Source: Parasponia andersonii
Lineage: Eukaryota > Streptophyta > Magnoliopsida > Rosales > Cannabaceae
NCBI GenBank assembly: GCA_002914805.1
Contig: JXTB01000263.1
Span: 253,511 to 317,510, forward strand
Direction: 5' to 3'
Length of the DNA: 64,000 bases
The notes under the pieces were generated by a model that had not been told where the DNA came from, made no database searches, and was given only the letters and a program-made list of their open reading frames with translations. Positions 1 to 11,600 of the stretch are shown piece after piece; within the stretch, counting starts at the first letter, position 1; every line of letters starts with the position of its first letter. The position numbers were made by a program, and so were the translations under genes.

Positions 1-434
1 TACCTCACGGCACGCTGTCCTTTGCCCGACCTCATCCCTATAATCAGCACAATTGCCCTTCATCCAATCTATTCCTTATTTTGTAGTTTTAAATAAACAA
101 ACGATTGATTCCAATTCCTAATAAATAATCTAATCCTCACTAATTCCCACCAATTTCATCTTAAGACCACTTAAAATATTTTATTATTCAGCCAATTATT
201 CCAATTATTTTATTATATACTTATTTTGTAGTATATAATTTCTTTGTCTATCACTCATAATTCCAAATCATTAACACACAAGATTTTATTCATTTATTTA
301 TCTCGTTGCTTTAGGCTGTATATTATTATACAATGTGTACGTATTCTTTTTTTGTTGTCGAATAAATCAAACTAAACGCCTGAAGGGTTGCTACGCTAGC
401 TGCATTAAGGTTGTTGAATAATTTCAGCCACCCC

Positions 435-474
435 CCTCTCTCTCTCTCTCACAACACACACACACACACACACA
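435..474. repeat. Compound (CT)n/(CA)n microsatellite
   Basis: About 8 CT dinucleotides are followed after a short break by about 11 CA dinucleotides, then an A-run. This is a simple sequence repeat and probably length-polymorphic. Confidence 0.9.
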
Positions 475-824
475 AATAAAAAAAAAATTGTTGATTAAAT
501 TTGGCCTGAAATTGGCCAGGATTTGACTATTTTTGACCTTTAGAAAAACAAAACAAATTGTTGTGTTGGCACTAAAATTGAGTCCTAAAATTTCTCAACA
601 GACTAAGTTGAGTTGGGGAAAAAAAAGAATTAAAGTTTTTTCTGTTCTATTTTTAGGTACCTTTTAGATATTTTTTATTGGTGCATTACCCAAATAAGCT
701 ATCATAAAAAGCTTAATGATAGGATCCTTCTGTATCTTTGTTCAGACGTGGCAAATTCTGACCCGTGGGATCAATGCAAAGGCAAAAATAACGAATGGTG
801 GTCCCCAAACAGTCACCATTATTA

Positions 825-832
825 CGCGCCAA
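825..832 (-). promoter_or_regulatory. E2F-like site in the PLAC8 promoter
   Basis: The minus strand reads TTGGCGCG, which fits the plant E2F consensus TTSSCGCS. It lies about 340 bp upstream of the start codon. The match is a short string, so it is only a candidate. Confidence 0.25.
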
Positions 833-1171
833 GCCAAGTTGCCAACCCTACCCAACCCAACGAACATGACCGAACTCTTCCTCTTTCCTTTTCAGAAAAA
901 AAAATAAAAAATCCTCTTCCTCTTTCCCCAAGAGCCAGAAAAAATCGTCACTATCCTCTTCTTGAATAACTTTTCGATTATTTATTTTCTTAAAAAATTA
1001 TTTATTTAAATCATATTAATAATTTATGTACAGTTGGAATCGTAAAATGACTAGGCTAGCTTAACCAATTTTTATATTTTTTGATTCATTACACGAAAAA
1101 ACAGAACGCATAAAGATAGAGAGGAAAAAGAAAGAGAGAGAGAGAGAAGAGAGAACCCTAGATTTTTGGTA

Positions 1172-3377
1172 ATGGCGGATTTGGGGAAGCAAGTGGGTAA
1201 GGAAGAAGAAGAAGAGGAAAGGTTATTGGAAGGAATGGCGGTTCTGGATTTCGACATGCTCTGCTCGACGGTGGCCTTACAGACCCAGGGGAAATGGAGG
1301 AACCTGGAGGGTTTGGAAGGAGGAGATGAAGATGGAAATGGAGATGGAGATGGAGGAGATTTCGGTGGCGCTTTTCGGATGTGGGAAGGTGAACTTCTCG
1401 ATTGCTTCGAAGATCGCCGTATCGCCATCGAATCTGCTTGGTTCGTTCCTGCATTCCCCCCCCCCCTTCCCCCTTCCCTTTTTTTTTTCCTGTCCAAAAA
1501 ATACAGCTTTTATTTTAAAAAAAATATGGGTATTAAGTGATAATACGTTTCAAATGTTTTTCTTTTTTGGTTTCCTTTTCTAGTCTATGAAGACTTTATT
1601 TAGTCAATGTATAAACGAAATCGCCGGCGGAAAATTCCTTTTTTTGTTTGCTTTTTCCTTAACTTTTGGTTTTTTGGTCCACGTTTTTGGATTAAGCTGA
1701 GAAAAACGCAGACAATATTTTGATTTTATTCTTTTTTTTTTCAAAAAAAAAAAATCAATTTTGATTTCGTTCTTAATTAGTAGATTTTATTTTGTTGATA
1801 TTGGTGAATTTGAATGGCATGCCTTAAAGTGTATAAAATGTTATCTCTTTTTTCAAAAACAAATTAAAAAATAATCAAAATCTATCTTTTAAGTGTTTTA
1901 TTGCTATTTTGTGAACTTGGTAGTTATGGTTAATTTTAAGGTTTTCTATAATATCGTTTTAAATGTATTATGCGTGGTTTAGTAACAATGTATTTGATGT
2001 TGCAGTTGTCCATGCTACAGATTTGGCAAAAACATGAGACGAGCTGGTTTTAGTTCATGCTTTTTACAGGTAATTTTAGCGAGAAACTTTGAAGCAATAT
2101 CGTTAATGAATGGAATCAGTAGTGCGCTTTCAATGTTTGGTTGTTTTTGGAAATAAATTTTCTATAAATAAAATCTGCCTACGGGAATTCTGAAATTTTC
2201 TATTTTATTATGCAGGGAACTATTTATTTCGTTCTTGTCCTTGTTGCACTTCTAAATTGCGTTGCCTTCATTGTCACCAAGCGGAGTTGCTTTTTATATT
2301 TGTCGATTGCTTTCACGGTTTTAGTAGGAACTTATTTGGGGTTCTTTCGGTCCCAGATTAAGAAAAAATTTAACATCAGGGTAACCTTCTTTTCTCTGTT
2401 TTTATATGTGATTATAAATTCATTTTATAATATTCTATTTTTGAACAAGTATTAAGCTTTTTCTGAAATGCTCTGTATATTCTTTTTCGGTCAAGAGTCA
2501 AGACCATGTTGTTCCTGTTTCCCCCACAACTCTCAGAGCTATTCTTAAGTATTAAATGTTTATTCTGCAAATAGAACTGTTATCAATAGGTTTTGGAATT
2601 GTTATATTAAGCTCTGCGGAAAAAGAGAAGTTTGAGATTGGAGGGGGATTTGTGGAGGACTGTTGGAGAAGGATAGATTAATTCTTTTGTTGGAGGTGAC
2701 GACATTATGGAAAATTCATTCTCCAATAGGTAGAATGGGAATTTGTAGCGATCGATATACTGGGATTGAACTAAGTCGTAATGTTCCGTATGAAATGGGA
2801 GTTTTGTTTGTTTGCTTGTTTGTTTTTGTTTTTTCTGAGTTTGTTCTATGGTATACAATTGTCTTTATGTAAATCCTAAGAAAAACCTTCCTACATTCCT
2901 TTACTCCTTTTAAAGCCATACTTGAATCTTAGTACTGACAACTGAGATTTGAATTTTCAGGGTAGTGAAAACAACTTGGATGATTGCATCTACCATCTTA
3001 TCTGCCCATGCTGCACGCTATGTCAGGTCAGTTTCTCGGAAAACCTATTACATGCATAGCATAAAACTGTAGTTTCTGAAAAAAAAATAGGTTCTTAATT
3101 GGTAAAAGTAAATACGTTGGAATTACCAAAAGTTGACGCAAAATCTCGTATCTTAGGGAACTTACATTTAGTTAATATTGAGCAGGAATCCAGAACGTTG
3201 GAGATGAACAATGTTCAAGATGGAATTTGGCATGGTCGGGGTGATACCATATGCATAGGGAACCTTGCTGAAGGGAGAAAAGCATTCTTTGAGCTTCAAT
3301 CACCTCCTCTTGTTTCACCGATGTTTCCCGAGACCTGCAGCGTGCAAATAGCTACAGATGCTAACGGACACTCATGA
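1172..3377 (+). CDS. PLAC8-family membrane protein, five exons
   Basis: Coding exons are 1172-1440, 2006-2069, 2216-2380, 2961-3026 and 3186-3377. All introns are GT-AG and frame is kept, giving 251 residues. The first in-frame ATG (1172) follows a GA-rich 5' UTR typical of plants. Residues 1-88 are acidic, with Glu- and Gly/Asp-rich runs. Then comes the Cys-rich signature CCPCYRFGKNM (from residue 90). Exon 3 encodes two hydrophobic segments (about residues 113-130 and 136-155). Exon 4 carries the second Cys cluster CPCCTLCQ, followed by ESRTLE. This order is that of the PLAC8 (Cys-rich) family, close in layout to the Arabidopsis At1g63830/At5g41390 type. Relatives include fruit-weight/cell-number regulators and cadmium-resistance proteins of the plasma membrane. 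The role of this subgroup is poorly defined, so I give no symbol. The gene looks intact. The family call is firm; the exact orthology is inferred from memory of the family. Confidence 0.9.
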
Positions 3378-3727
3378 AGTCTTGGAGTTGGCCATTCTAA
3401 GAACTCAGTCATTCACTCCAGACCAACTGATTATTGATTTGTTCCTCCAGGGAATGATTCTTGTCTCTGAATCGGAGAAGCTTCTTAAAGACGGGACTTT
3501 CTCTGTACTCAGAATTTGCCTTTGCCACTTGACACTCAGATTTCTTTCTTTACTGGCAGGAGGGCGATAGGTCTAAACTCTGAAATCACACGAACAGAAA
3601 AATGTTAGTCGGGCAATGTGCAAAATGTATACTGTATACTTCTGCAACTGTGGTGTTCTAAATGAGATTCCTGTTCTGTGTGTATGATTACTGGTAGAAC
3701 GTGTGATCATCATTTTTACCCTTGATC

Positions 3728-3733
3728 AATGAA
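3728..3733 (+). terminator. Poly(A)-signal-like AATGAA after the PLAC8 gene
   Basis: AATGAA lies about 350 bp after the stop codon, in a T-rich context consistent with a plant near-upstream polyadenylation element. The 3' UTR would then be about 370 nt. Confidence 0.35.
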
Positions 3734-3740
3734 ATGTATT

Positions 3741-4094
3741 TATCCATTGTCTTGTGACTAATGGCTGCTGAGTTTTTAAATTCTCTGTTTGTTCAAAGTA
3801 CGGTCTTTAGCGTTTTAGCTCCAGCTACAGATACTTATTCTAGCATGCGCCGTGGAACAGGTCTTGGCTGCCTTGATCTCATTCTTGTATCTAAGATTTT
3901 AATTTCTCAATACTGATTATGAATAGTAGAATAGGAGACATGCACGTTACATGAAACCTGGATTGGCAGAGTGAGCTTGTGATTTCAATTTTAACAAAAG
4001 AAATCAGGCCAATATTCCAATGTTCTCGCAATATCAATGCAAGTAAAACTAAAAAAAACAATGTTACATTCACTTAGATAAGAAAGGAATAATG
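3741..4094. other. Spacer between the PLAC8 gene and the Tat element
   Basis: AT-rich, no coding signal seen. It ends in the 5-bp target site cccag (4095-4099), which is repeated at 15118-15122. Confidence 0.6.
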
Positions 4095-4099
4095 CCCAG

Positions 4100-4854
4100 T
4101 GTTGATGGAGGTTTTATCAACAATAAATTTATAAACAATCTTTTATCAACAATAAATTTATAAACAATCAGGAGATGTGGCTTGTGTGTATTGAAGTAGT
4201 AATCAAAGCAAATAAGGAGAGAGGGATTTATAGTGGTTCAGCCCCAAAAAAGATGAGCCTACGTCCACTGTTTTCTTATTATAATAGTGTATACTCAAGG
4301 TTACAATACTGAAAAGCTGTTTGCTAAAGACTTAGACTTCGATCACCCTAAGCGTGTATTTGCTCTAACTTCTATTCTCTCTGACTTGTTTCTGCCCGGA
4401 ATGTGTGATGATCCTTTCGGAACACAGAGTCTCCCTTTATATAGATGGTAGTGACCCTATCCCCCTAGGTTCCTTATGTCTCTAGGATCCTTAATTGAAT
4501 AAACGGGTAACTATACAATTGGGTAACATAAATTAAGTAACAATATAATCGGATAACTACTCAAAAAGGATAACTAGTTAATCGCAAATAGGAGTCTTCA
4601 GTTCCCCTTTCCTTGTAGGTTTCTTCCATAGCATTTACTTATTTCCCTCTTCTTGTAGGTTTCCTTTATAGTATTTGCGTGTTTCCCTCTTCTTATAGGT
4701 TTCCTGTTTGTTAAGGCAAACTGCACGGAGAAGGTCGCACAAAAACCTGCGGAAGAGGTCGCATATAACCATCACGGAGGAGGTCGCATATATCCTTCAC
4801 GGAGGAGGTCGCATATAATTCTTATGCGACCTTAGGATTTTAGACCGCACAACA
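4100..4854 (-). repeat. LTR of the Tat element (left copy; 3' LTR in element orientation)
   Basis: This 755-bp copy is complete. It contains an array of GGTCGCA-bearing units near 4725-4820. Compared with the right copy it carries one extra 29-bp unit near its left end and one extra 25-bp unit in that array. The left boundary abuts cccag and the right boundary abuts a G-rich (minus strand) polypurine tract. Confidence 0.92.
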
Positions 4855-4867
4855 ATTGCCCCCCAGC
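4855..4867 (-). other. Polypurine tract of the Tat element
   Basis: Read on the minus strand, GCTGGGGGGCAAT ends directly at the LTR. This is the expected place for plus-strand DNA priming. Confidence 0.7.
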
Positions 4868-5193
4868 TCCATTAGTTCTTTAGGACGAAATGGAGCTTCC
4901 AATTACCGTGCGACCTTGTGATGTCATAAAACTTGTGGTTTGAGTAATCGAAGATCCGTCAGATTCCAAATCTTCTCTCAAGATCACGCATATCTGTCAG
5001 AACGGAGCACGTGTAGCTAAGAGCGAAATTCGAGGAAGCCTGATTGATGCCAACCGTCACTTTTAAAACCAAATCTTTTCAAATTTTAAATAACCCTGAC
5101 TTTTCGGATAGATTCGAATCCCGAGCAATCCTTAGCCTTTAATTTTAAAATTCAAATCCTCTGATCTACGGCTGCGATCTAATGGTGCTTAGG

Positions 5194-5202
5194 TTATAAA
5201 TA
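5194..5202 (+). promoter_or_regulatory. TATA box for the antisense extra ORF
   Basis: TTATAAATA is followed by a pyrimidine-rich leader and a CTCAAGAACCCTAG-type 5' UTR sequence typical of plant mRNAs. It lies about 550 bp before the first coding segment, which allows for a 5' UTR intron. It is on the strand opposite gag-pol. Confidence 0.55.
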
Positions 5203-5750
5203 TCAGAGACCACCCGTCTCTCTTTCATTTTTCTCAAAACTTCAGAAATCTCAAGAACCCTAGCGCCGTTCTTCCTCCCAGGTCGCTCCAATTGCTGCTG
5301 CTTCTCCGACAGTTTCGAATCGACTCAACTCCCTCTATTGAAGGAAGGTCAGTGTCTTCTCTTACTTCTTTCATTCTTGAAAACTTCAATCTGGGAATAA
5401 ATTCATTTCACTGAAGTGAAATGAGAAATTTGTTCCTCATATATTTTTTCTTTCAGTCCGTAGAGTAGAATCACTAAACCACTTAGAAGTGATCCTATAA
5501 GAAGAATTTCTAGGGTCTGATACCCTAATCTATTTTTTCTGAACTGAAGGTTCATTTACGGATGAACTGCTCGAACACTTTCTGACGAACTGCTCGAAGA
5601 CTTTCTGATGAACTGCTCGAACACTTTCTGACGAACTCGTAGATCATTTAGGAATAAACCTGTTTGTTTAATGTAACCTTAGGATAAATATCCAGTATGT
5701 TAGCATAATGGAAATCCTCAATATCTGAATCCCTGCGTATTTCTTTTCAG

Positions 5751-7908
5751 ATGTCTAGTAGTGAGGAATTATTTAGGGAAGGAAATGCCTTTTCTGGGGA
5801 ATCCGGTTCAAACTCAAGTGTTAGCTCCATTAACCTTGAGGATTATCTCGAGCCCGAACCCGAGATAGAAATAACTGGGGTAAGACAGAGTAGTCCCCGA
5901 ATAGGTGATCTCCCCCAGGATCAGTGGCCCAAACACATTAGGGATGCTCCGGCATTTTCTTCAGGCTATCAGTACGTAGAAGGGAACTGGTCATGAACCA
6001 ACGTCCGAACGAGCTGCACGTCGAACAAACTCAGGAAGATCGCGAGCAGCTACAAGATCGCTATCCCCCTGCGTCTTCCAATGGAGTTCAACCACCCTCA
6101 CACACCCCCTCACGGACTTGCTTCCTTTTCTGAGGCGGTTCTTAAATGCGGCGTGCATCTCCCCCTCCATCCGCACATAAAATCAATAATAGATTACTAT
6201 GGGGTCGTCCCCTTTCAATTGACCCCCAACACTTATAGGTATATGGTAGGCTTGTACATTTTGTATCATAAATTAGGCTTAGAAAACCCTTCTCCCGAGG
6301 AATTCGCTTGGTTCTACCAAGTAAAGTCAAATCCGTCAGACTTCGCCTTCTTCTATACAAGCAAATGGTCGAATCAAGCCATAAAAACAATCTACGGGGT
6401 TCGCAACAACATGGGAAAATGGAAAAATCCATTTTTCCATTTTGACTATGCAGCCAATGGCTTCTTCCAAAACCCCGGTAGGTAGTCTTCTAACTTACTG
6501 TCTTGTTTGTTTATCTATTCTTTGTACTGATCGCATTTCCAATGTCATCGCAGACAATAGGGATCGACCAGGACTCTCCAGTGACCAGCTCGCAAGAGTA
6601 TATGCAATCAATGAGCTTCCAGTTGAAGAATTTAACTGGAAGGTTTTAGGCACATCAAAGAACCTGGTCGCTTGCGGTCTGATTCCAAAGGGTGCCGTAT
6701 TCCCAGACCCCCCAGTCATCTCCTCCAGACCGGCGAGCTCGAACAAGAAGCCCAAGAAGAAGTCTGACTTGGGTGCCTCGTCCTCCAGAATAAGAAAAAG
6801 GAAGGCACCGACCACACCACCTTGCTCAGAGCCCTCATCGCCTGAAAACGTGTCCCCACCAGCTTCTCAACCAGCTCCCCAGGAAGAAGGTAATTGCACG
6901 CTTATTCTAACTACCTTTATATTTTGTTTCCTCGCTTATTAACACATTCTGTTGTACAGAGATGGTTATTGGAAGCGGTCTGCGAGCTCCTCCGTCAACT
7001 CTCGGGTCAAGGGCAAAAACCAAAACACCCGAGAGTACGCCGCCATCAAAAGGGAAGGAGAAGGTCGACTGCTCGAAAAAGAGAAAAGTCGTCTTTGAGG
7101 ATGTCCCTGCGAGCTCGCCCCCTCCACCACCTCAGCCAGCGAGCACTTCAGTACCTTCTACCGAGGCTGCTACCTCAGAACCGATCCCAGCTGATAAAGG
7201 CGATGAACTGTTCGCACTTCTTAACCAGCTACCAGAGAAGGCTGGTATGAGCACAGCCTTCATCGACCGTTTCACGTCTGAAGAAAGCTGGGAGCGAATG
7301 AAGCGACGTTCCGCCAAGGTCGCTTTCGGATCTGCGATGAGGATGCTGGCCAATGTAAGCTTCTGAATTCTCACTTTTGTTGGCTTGGAGATTTTCATAA
7401 CACATCTCAACTTTTTTTTTTTTAGACTGCGGCTGCTGCTGTCCTGATGCATGATCCAGTTCTCGAAGGCTTAGAGAATGCTGAGAAGTTCGACGAAATA
7501 ACTCAAGTATTCGAGAATTCGGAGAAGGCTTGGGAAGAGGAGAAGGCAAACCTCCTCTTGGAGAAGCAGCAGATGCTCGAGGACCTGAACAAGGAGAAAC
7601 TCGCCAAGGAAAACCTCAAGGAGAAAGTCAGAGAGCTCGAAAGGGTCGCTTCTGAGTATCCGGACCGTATGAGAGAAGCGACCACCGAGGCGGTTCACAA
7701 AGCCATCGAAGAGTTCAAAGCGACCGAGGTCAAAGAACTCGAAGATAAGGCTAGCGATATCGCCTCGTCGACCATCATCTTCAAAATATTCTGCGAGCAT
7801 CCGGACTTTGACTTCTCCATCCTTGGCGAGGACGTGGTCGAGCTTGTGCAGAGCTGGAAGGAGGACACAAACAAAGCAGGCGACGATGGTGCGAGCCCTT
7901 CCTCGTAA
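5751..7908 (+). CDS. Antisense extra ORF region of the Tat element (putative gypsy-type transposon domain)
   Basis: Coding segments on the plus strand lie between integrase and the 3' LTR, opposite to gag-pol. From 5' to 3' there is an acidic Ser-rich start near 5751; a segment around 6081-6470 (HPHIKSIIDYYGVVPFQLTP, then WFYQVKSNPSD) resembling the plant 'putative gypsy type transposon' domain (Transposase_28, PF04195); a Pro/Ser-rich basic stretch with nuclear-localisation-like KKPKKK near 6750-6820; and a Glu/Lys-rich coiled coil around 7450-7740. The segments are separated by intron-like T-rich stretches. Antisense extra ORFs with their own promoters are known in Tat elements; their function is unknown. 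As part of a fossil element I do not assemble it into a product. Confidence 0.7.
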
Positions 7909-8657
7909 AGTTTTTTTGTTTTTTTTTTGACAATGCGGGCTTCGTCCCCTCTATATAAATGACCACCTATTTAATAAAGTTTTTCCTTCCTTATACGCTC
8001 CTGAAATTTTTCCCATATATGCTCCTACAAAATAGCAATAATAGACGATAGTAATTTTAACCAAGTAGTCGACCATAAGTGATCGATCAGTACGCTTTTA
8101 GCGATTTGAATCCGACTAACTTAAAACGAATTTTAAGCGTTAGGATGGGTTAGGTCGCTTAAGAAAACAGTTAATACGAGTGATGCAAACTCTAACTGTA
8201 TTTCAAAAGTTCCATGTCAAAATAGATGATAGCAATATATCACTTCGAACAATGAATGTTATGCTTAGTTACTTTTCTGTTCGAGGAGGGAAATTGCGTA
8301 ATACGACATACTGAGGCATGAAGCGAGGATAAAATCCTAGGATTTTAAGGAGATTCAGATACGTCGATGAAGTGATCTGAGGCTTAGATACTTCGACGAT
8401 CTAAAACCCTGTCTCCTCTAAATGGACGTTTGCATAGTCCCTTAGGGAACAAGTAGGAAATAACTCTATCTGATCTTACTGCCCCCCGAGTTTTATGGTG
8501 TCCGAGAACTGCCATAAAACTATAAATGAAGACCGAGTTGATGAAGTAATAGCCGAAGACGAATGACGAACAACGAATGACGAACGACGAATGACGATTC
8601 ACGAATGACGATTATGCTTGAAGATATTCATTAAAATCATTGATAATAACGATGAAG
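7909..8657. other. Non-coding spacer between the extra ORF and integrase of the Tat element
   Basis: No open frame of note. It probably holds the 3' end of the antisense transcript. A small run of GAATGACGA-type repeats lies near 8560-8610. Confidence 0.5.
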
Positions 8658-11600
8658 CTATTCAGCATTCCAAGCATGCTCGATCTTTTGTCCACCGATG
8701 CGAGCTAAATGATATGTTCCAGGTCGAATGACATCATTAATAATATAAGGTCCTTCCCAAGAAGGGCCGAATACACCAACACCATGCTCTTTATTATTGG
8801 GTAGAACTCGTCGAAGGACAAGATCTCCAACTTCAAAATGTCTATCTTTGACTTTGGAATTGTAATATCGAGCAGTGCGCCGTTGGTATGATGCAATTCG
8901 TAGCTGAGATTGTTCACGTCGTTCTTCTAAAAGATCGAGTTCAACTCTCAGCAACACATCATTCTGTTTTTGCTCATAGACAGATCGCCGCAGGGAGCCC
9001 GCACCAATTTCTACAGGGATCATCGCTTCATATCCATAAGCCAAGGAGAATGGACTCTCTCCTGTAGTAGTTCGTTGTGTGGTGCGATAAGCCCATAATA
9101 CTTCTGGAAGTACCTCTGGCCAAGCTCCTTTATGCTCCTCCAGCTTTGTCTTTATATTTTGCTTGAGGATTTTGTTGATTGCTTCGACCTGCCCATTGGC
9201 CTGTGGATGAACAACAGCAGAGAAGCTCTTCTTGATGCCCAAATTATTACAGAAATCACGGAACTCGTCGCAATCGAACTGCTTCCCATTATCCGAAATT
9301 ATGGTATGTGGTATACCATAACGACAGATTATAGATTTATAAACGAAATCTATCATTTTCTTCGCGGAGATGGTACTCAAGGCTTCGGCTTCCGTCCACT
9401 TTGTAAAGTAATCGACTGCCACCACCGCATACTTCAAACTACCTCGCGCTAAAGGAAGCATCCCGATGATATCAATTCCCCACACAACGAATGGCCATGG
9501 ACTGGTCATCGAAGTTAAAGGAACATGTGGTCTTCTAGGAATGGTTGCAAATCGCTGACACTTGTCGCATTTCCTAGCAAATTCCAATGTATCCTTCTTC
9601 ATTGTTAGCCAAAAGTACCCCTGTCGAAGAATCTTATTCGCGAGCGCCTGCCCCCCAGAATGATTCCCACATATTCCTTCGTGGACTTCCCGCATAATGT
9701 AGTGTGCTTTCTGATCAGTGATGCACAATAATAACGGCGAGCTGAAACTCCTTCGATAAAGTTGCTCATCCTGGATGATGTAGCGAGCTGCTTTCATACG
9801 AAGCCGTCTTGCATCATCTTTATCCTCAAGGAGATCACCGCTTTGTATATACCAGATTATGGGGTCCATCCACGATGGTTCTTCATCGACTGGCATAATC
9901 ACTTGGGATTCGTCCTCGATGCTCGGTGAGATGAGAAATTCCACGGGAACTACTTTTAATAACTCTACATCATTTGTTGAAGCGAGTTTAGCGAGTGCAT
10001 CTGCTCGGGTGTTTTTAATACGAGGAAGAAGCTGTATGTCATACGTGCTGAACGTTAAGAACAACTGCTGAACCTTCTTCAAATAGGCCATCATTCTCTC
10101 TCCTCTCGCATGATAATCTCCCTTAACCTGACAGATGACCAGCTGGGAGTCGCTATAAACTTCGATTTCTTCGACCTTCATTTCCCGTGCGAGCTTTAGG
10201 CCAGCTATCAGTGCTTCGTATTCGGCTTCATTATTTGAAGTTGGGAATTTGAAGCGAAGTGCATAATGAATATTATGCCCTTCAGGACTGATTAAAACTA
10301 TGCCCGCACCTGCTCCATTCTCATTTGACGACCCATCCACATAAAGCTTCCACAATTTTGACACATCTGAAGCAGGCTTCTCAAGCGCTTCCGTGGGAAG
10401 ATTGACGTCGTATGTAAATTCTGCAATAAAATCCGCGAGGGCTTGCCCCTTAATAGCAGTGCGAGGTTGAAAATTGATGTCAAATTGACTCAATTCAACA
10501 GCCCACTTAAGCAGCCGCCCTGACGTCTCAGGTTTCTGTAAGACCTGTCTCAACGGGAAATTCGTGAAAACTCGAATGGAATGAGCATGGAAGTAAGGTC
10601 GAAGCTTTCTTGATGCGACGACGAGTGCCAGCGCTAATTTTTCCATCTCCGGGTACCTGGTTTCGGCGTCGAGCAATCTCTTACTCACATAATACACAGG
10701 TCGCTGAATTTTTGACTCCTCGCGAATCAATGCGGCACTCGTCGCATACTTAGAAACAGCGAGATATAGGTATAGTTCTTCTCCCGGATTTGGTTTTGAT
10801 AAGAGTGGAGGGGAACCCAAGTGTTTTTTCAACTCTTGGAACGCCTGCTCGCACCTCTCCGTCCACTCGAACCTTTTTGATCCCTTCAACACCTCAAAGA
10901 AAGGTTGGCATTTATCCGTTGATCTAGATACAAACCGACTGAGAGCAGCTACTCTTCCTGCTAGACTTTGCACATCTTTGGGTTTACGAGGAGACTGCAT
11001 ATCAATCAACGCTTGTATTTTCTGAGGATTTGCTTCGATCCATCGCTGGTTGACCATAAATCCCAGAAATTTTCCAGATCCCACTCCAAATGCACACTTC
11101 TGGGGATTCAGCTTCATCTAGTATCTCCGGAGGATTTTGAACATCTCCTCAAGGTGTTTAATGTGATCTTTAGCCTTCTCTGACTTGACCAGCATATCGT
11201 CGACGTATACCTCTATTGTCTTGCCAATTTGTTTTGCAAACATCATATTGACAAGACGTTGGTAGGTCGCTCCTGCATTGATGAGTCCGAAGGGCATCTT
11301 TTTGTAGCAATACAACCCTCGATCAGTGATGAACGAGGTGTGTTCTTCATCCAGCTCGTACATGGGGATTTGGTTGTATCCTGAATACGCATCCATGAAG
11401 CTTAAAAGTTCATGCCCCGACGTCGCATCTACAAGCTGATCAATTCTCAGAAGAGGGAAGCTATCTTTAGGACATGCCTTGTTGAGATCGGTAAAGTCAA
11501 TGCAGGTTCTCCACTTCCCATTAGGTTTTTTCACCAAGACCAGATTTGCAAGCCAGTCAGGGTAAAAGGATTCTCTTATAAATCCAATCTCGAGCAATTT

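Larger units (their letters stand above)
1..1083. other. Intergenic DNA upstream of the PLAC8 gene
   Basis: AT-rich sequence with no convincing coding region. It contains a CT/CA microsatellite near 435-474. The segment from about 720 to 960 is less AT-rich and is probably the distal promoter of the gene that starts at 1172. Short open frames at 716-969 have no recognisable domain. Confidence 0.6.
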
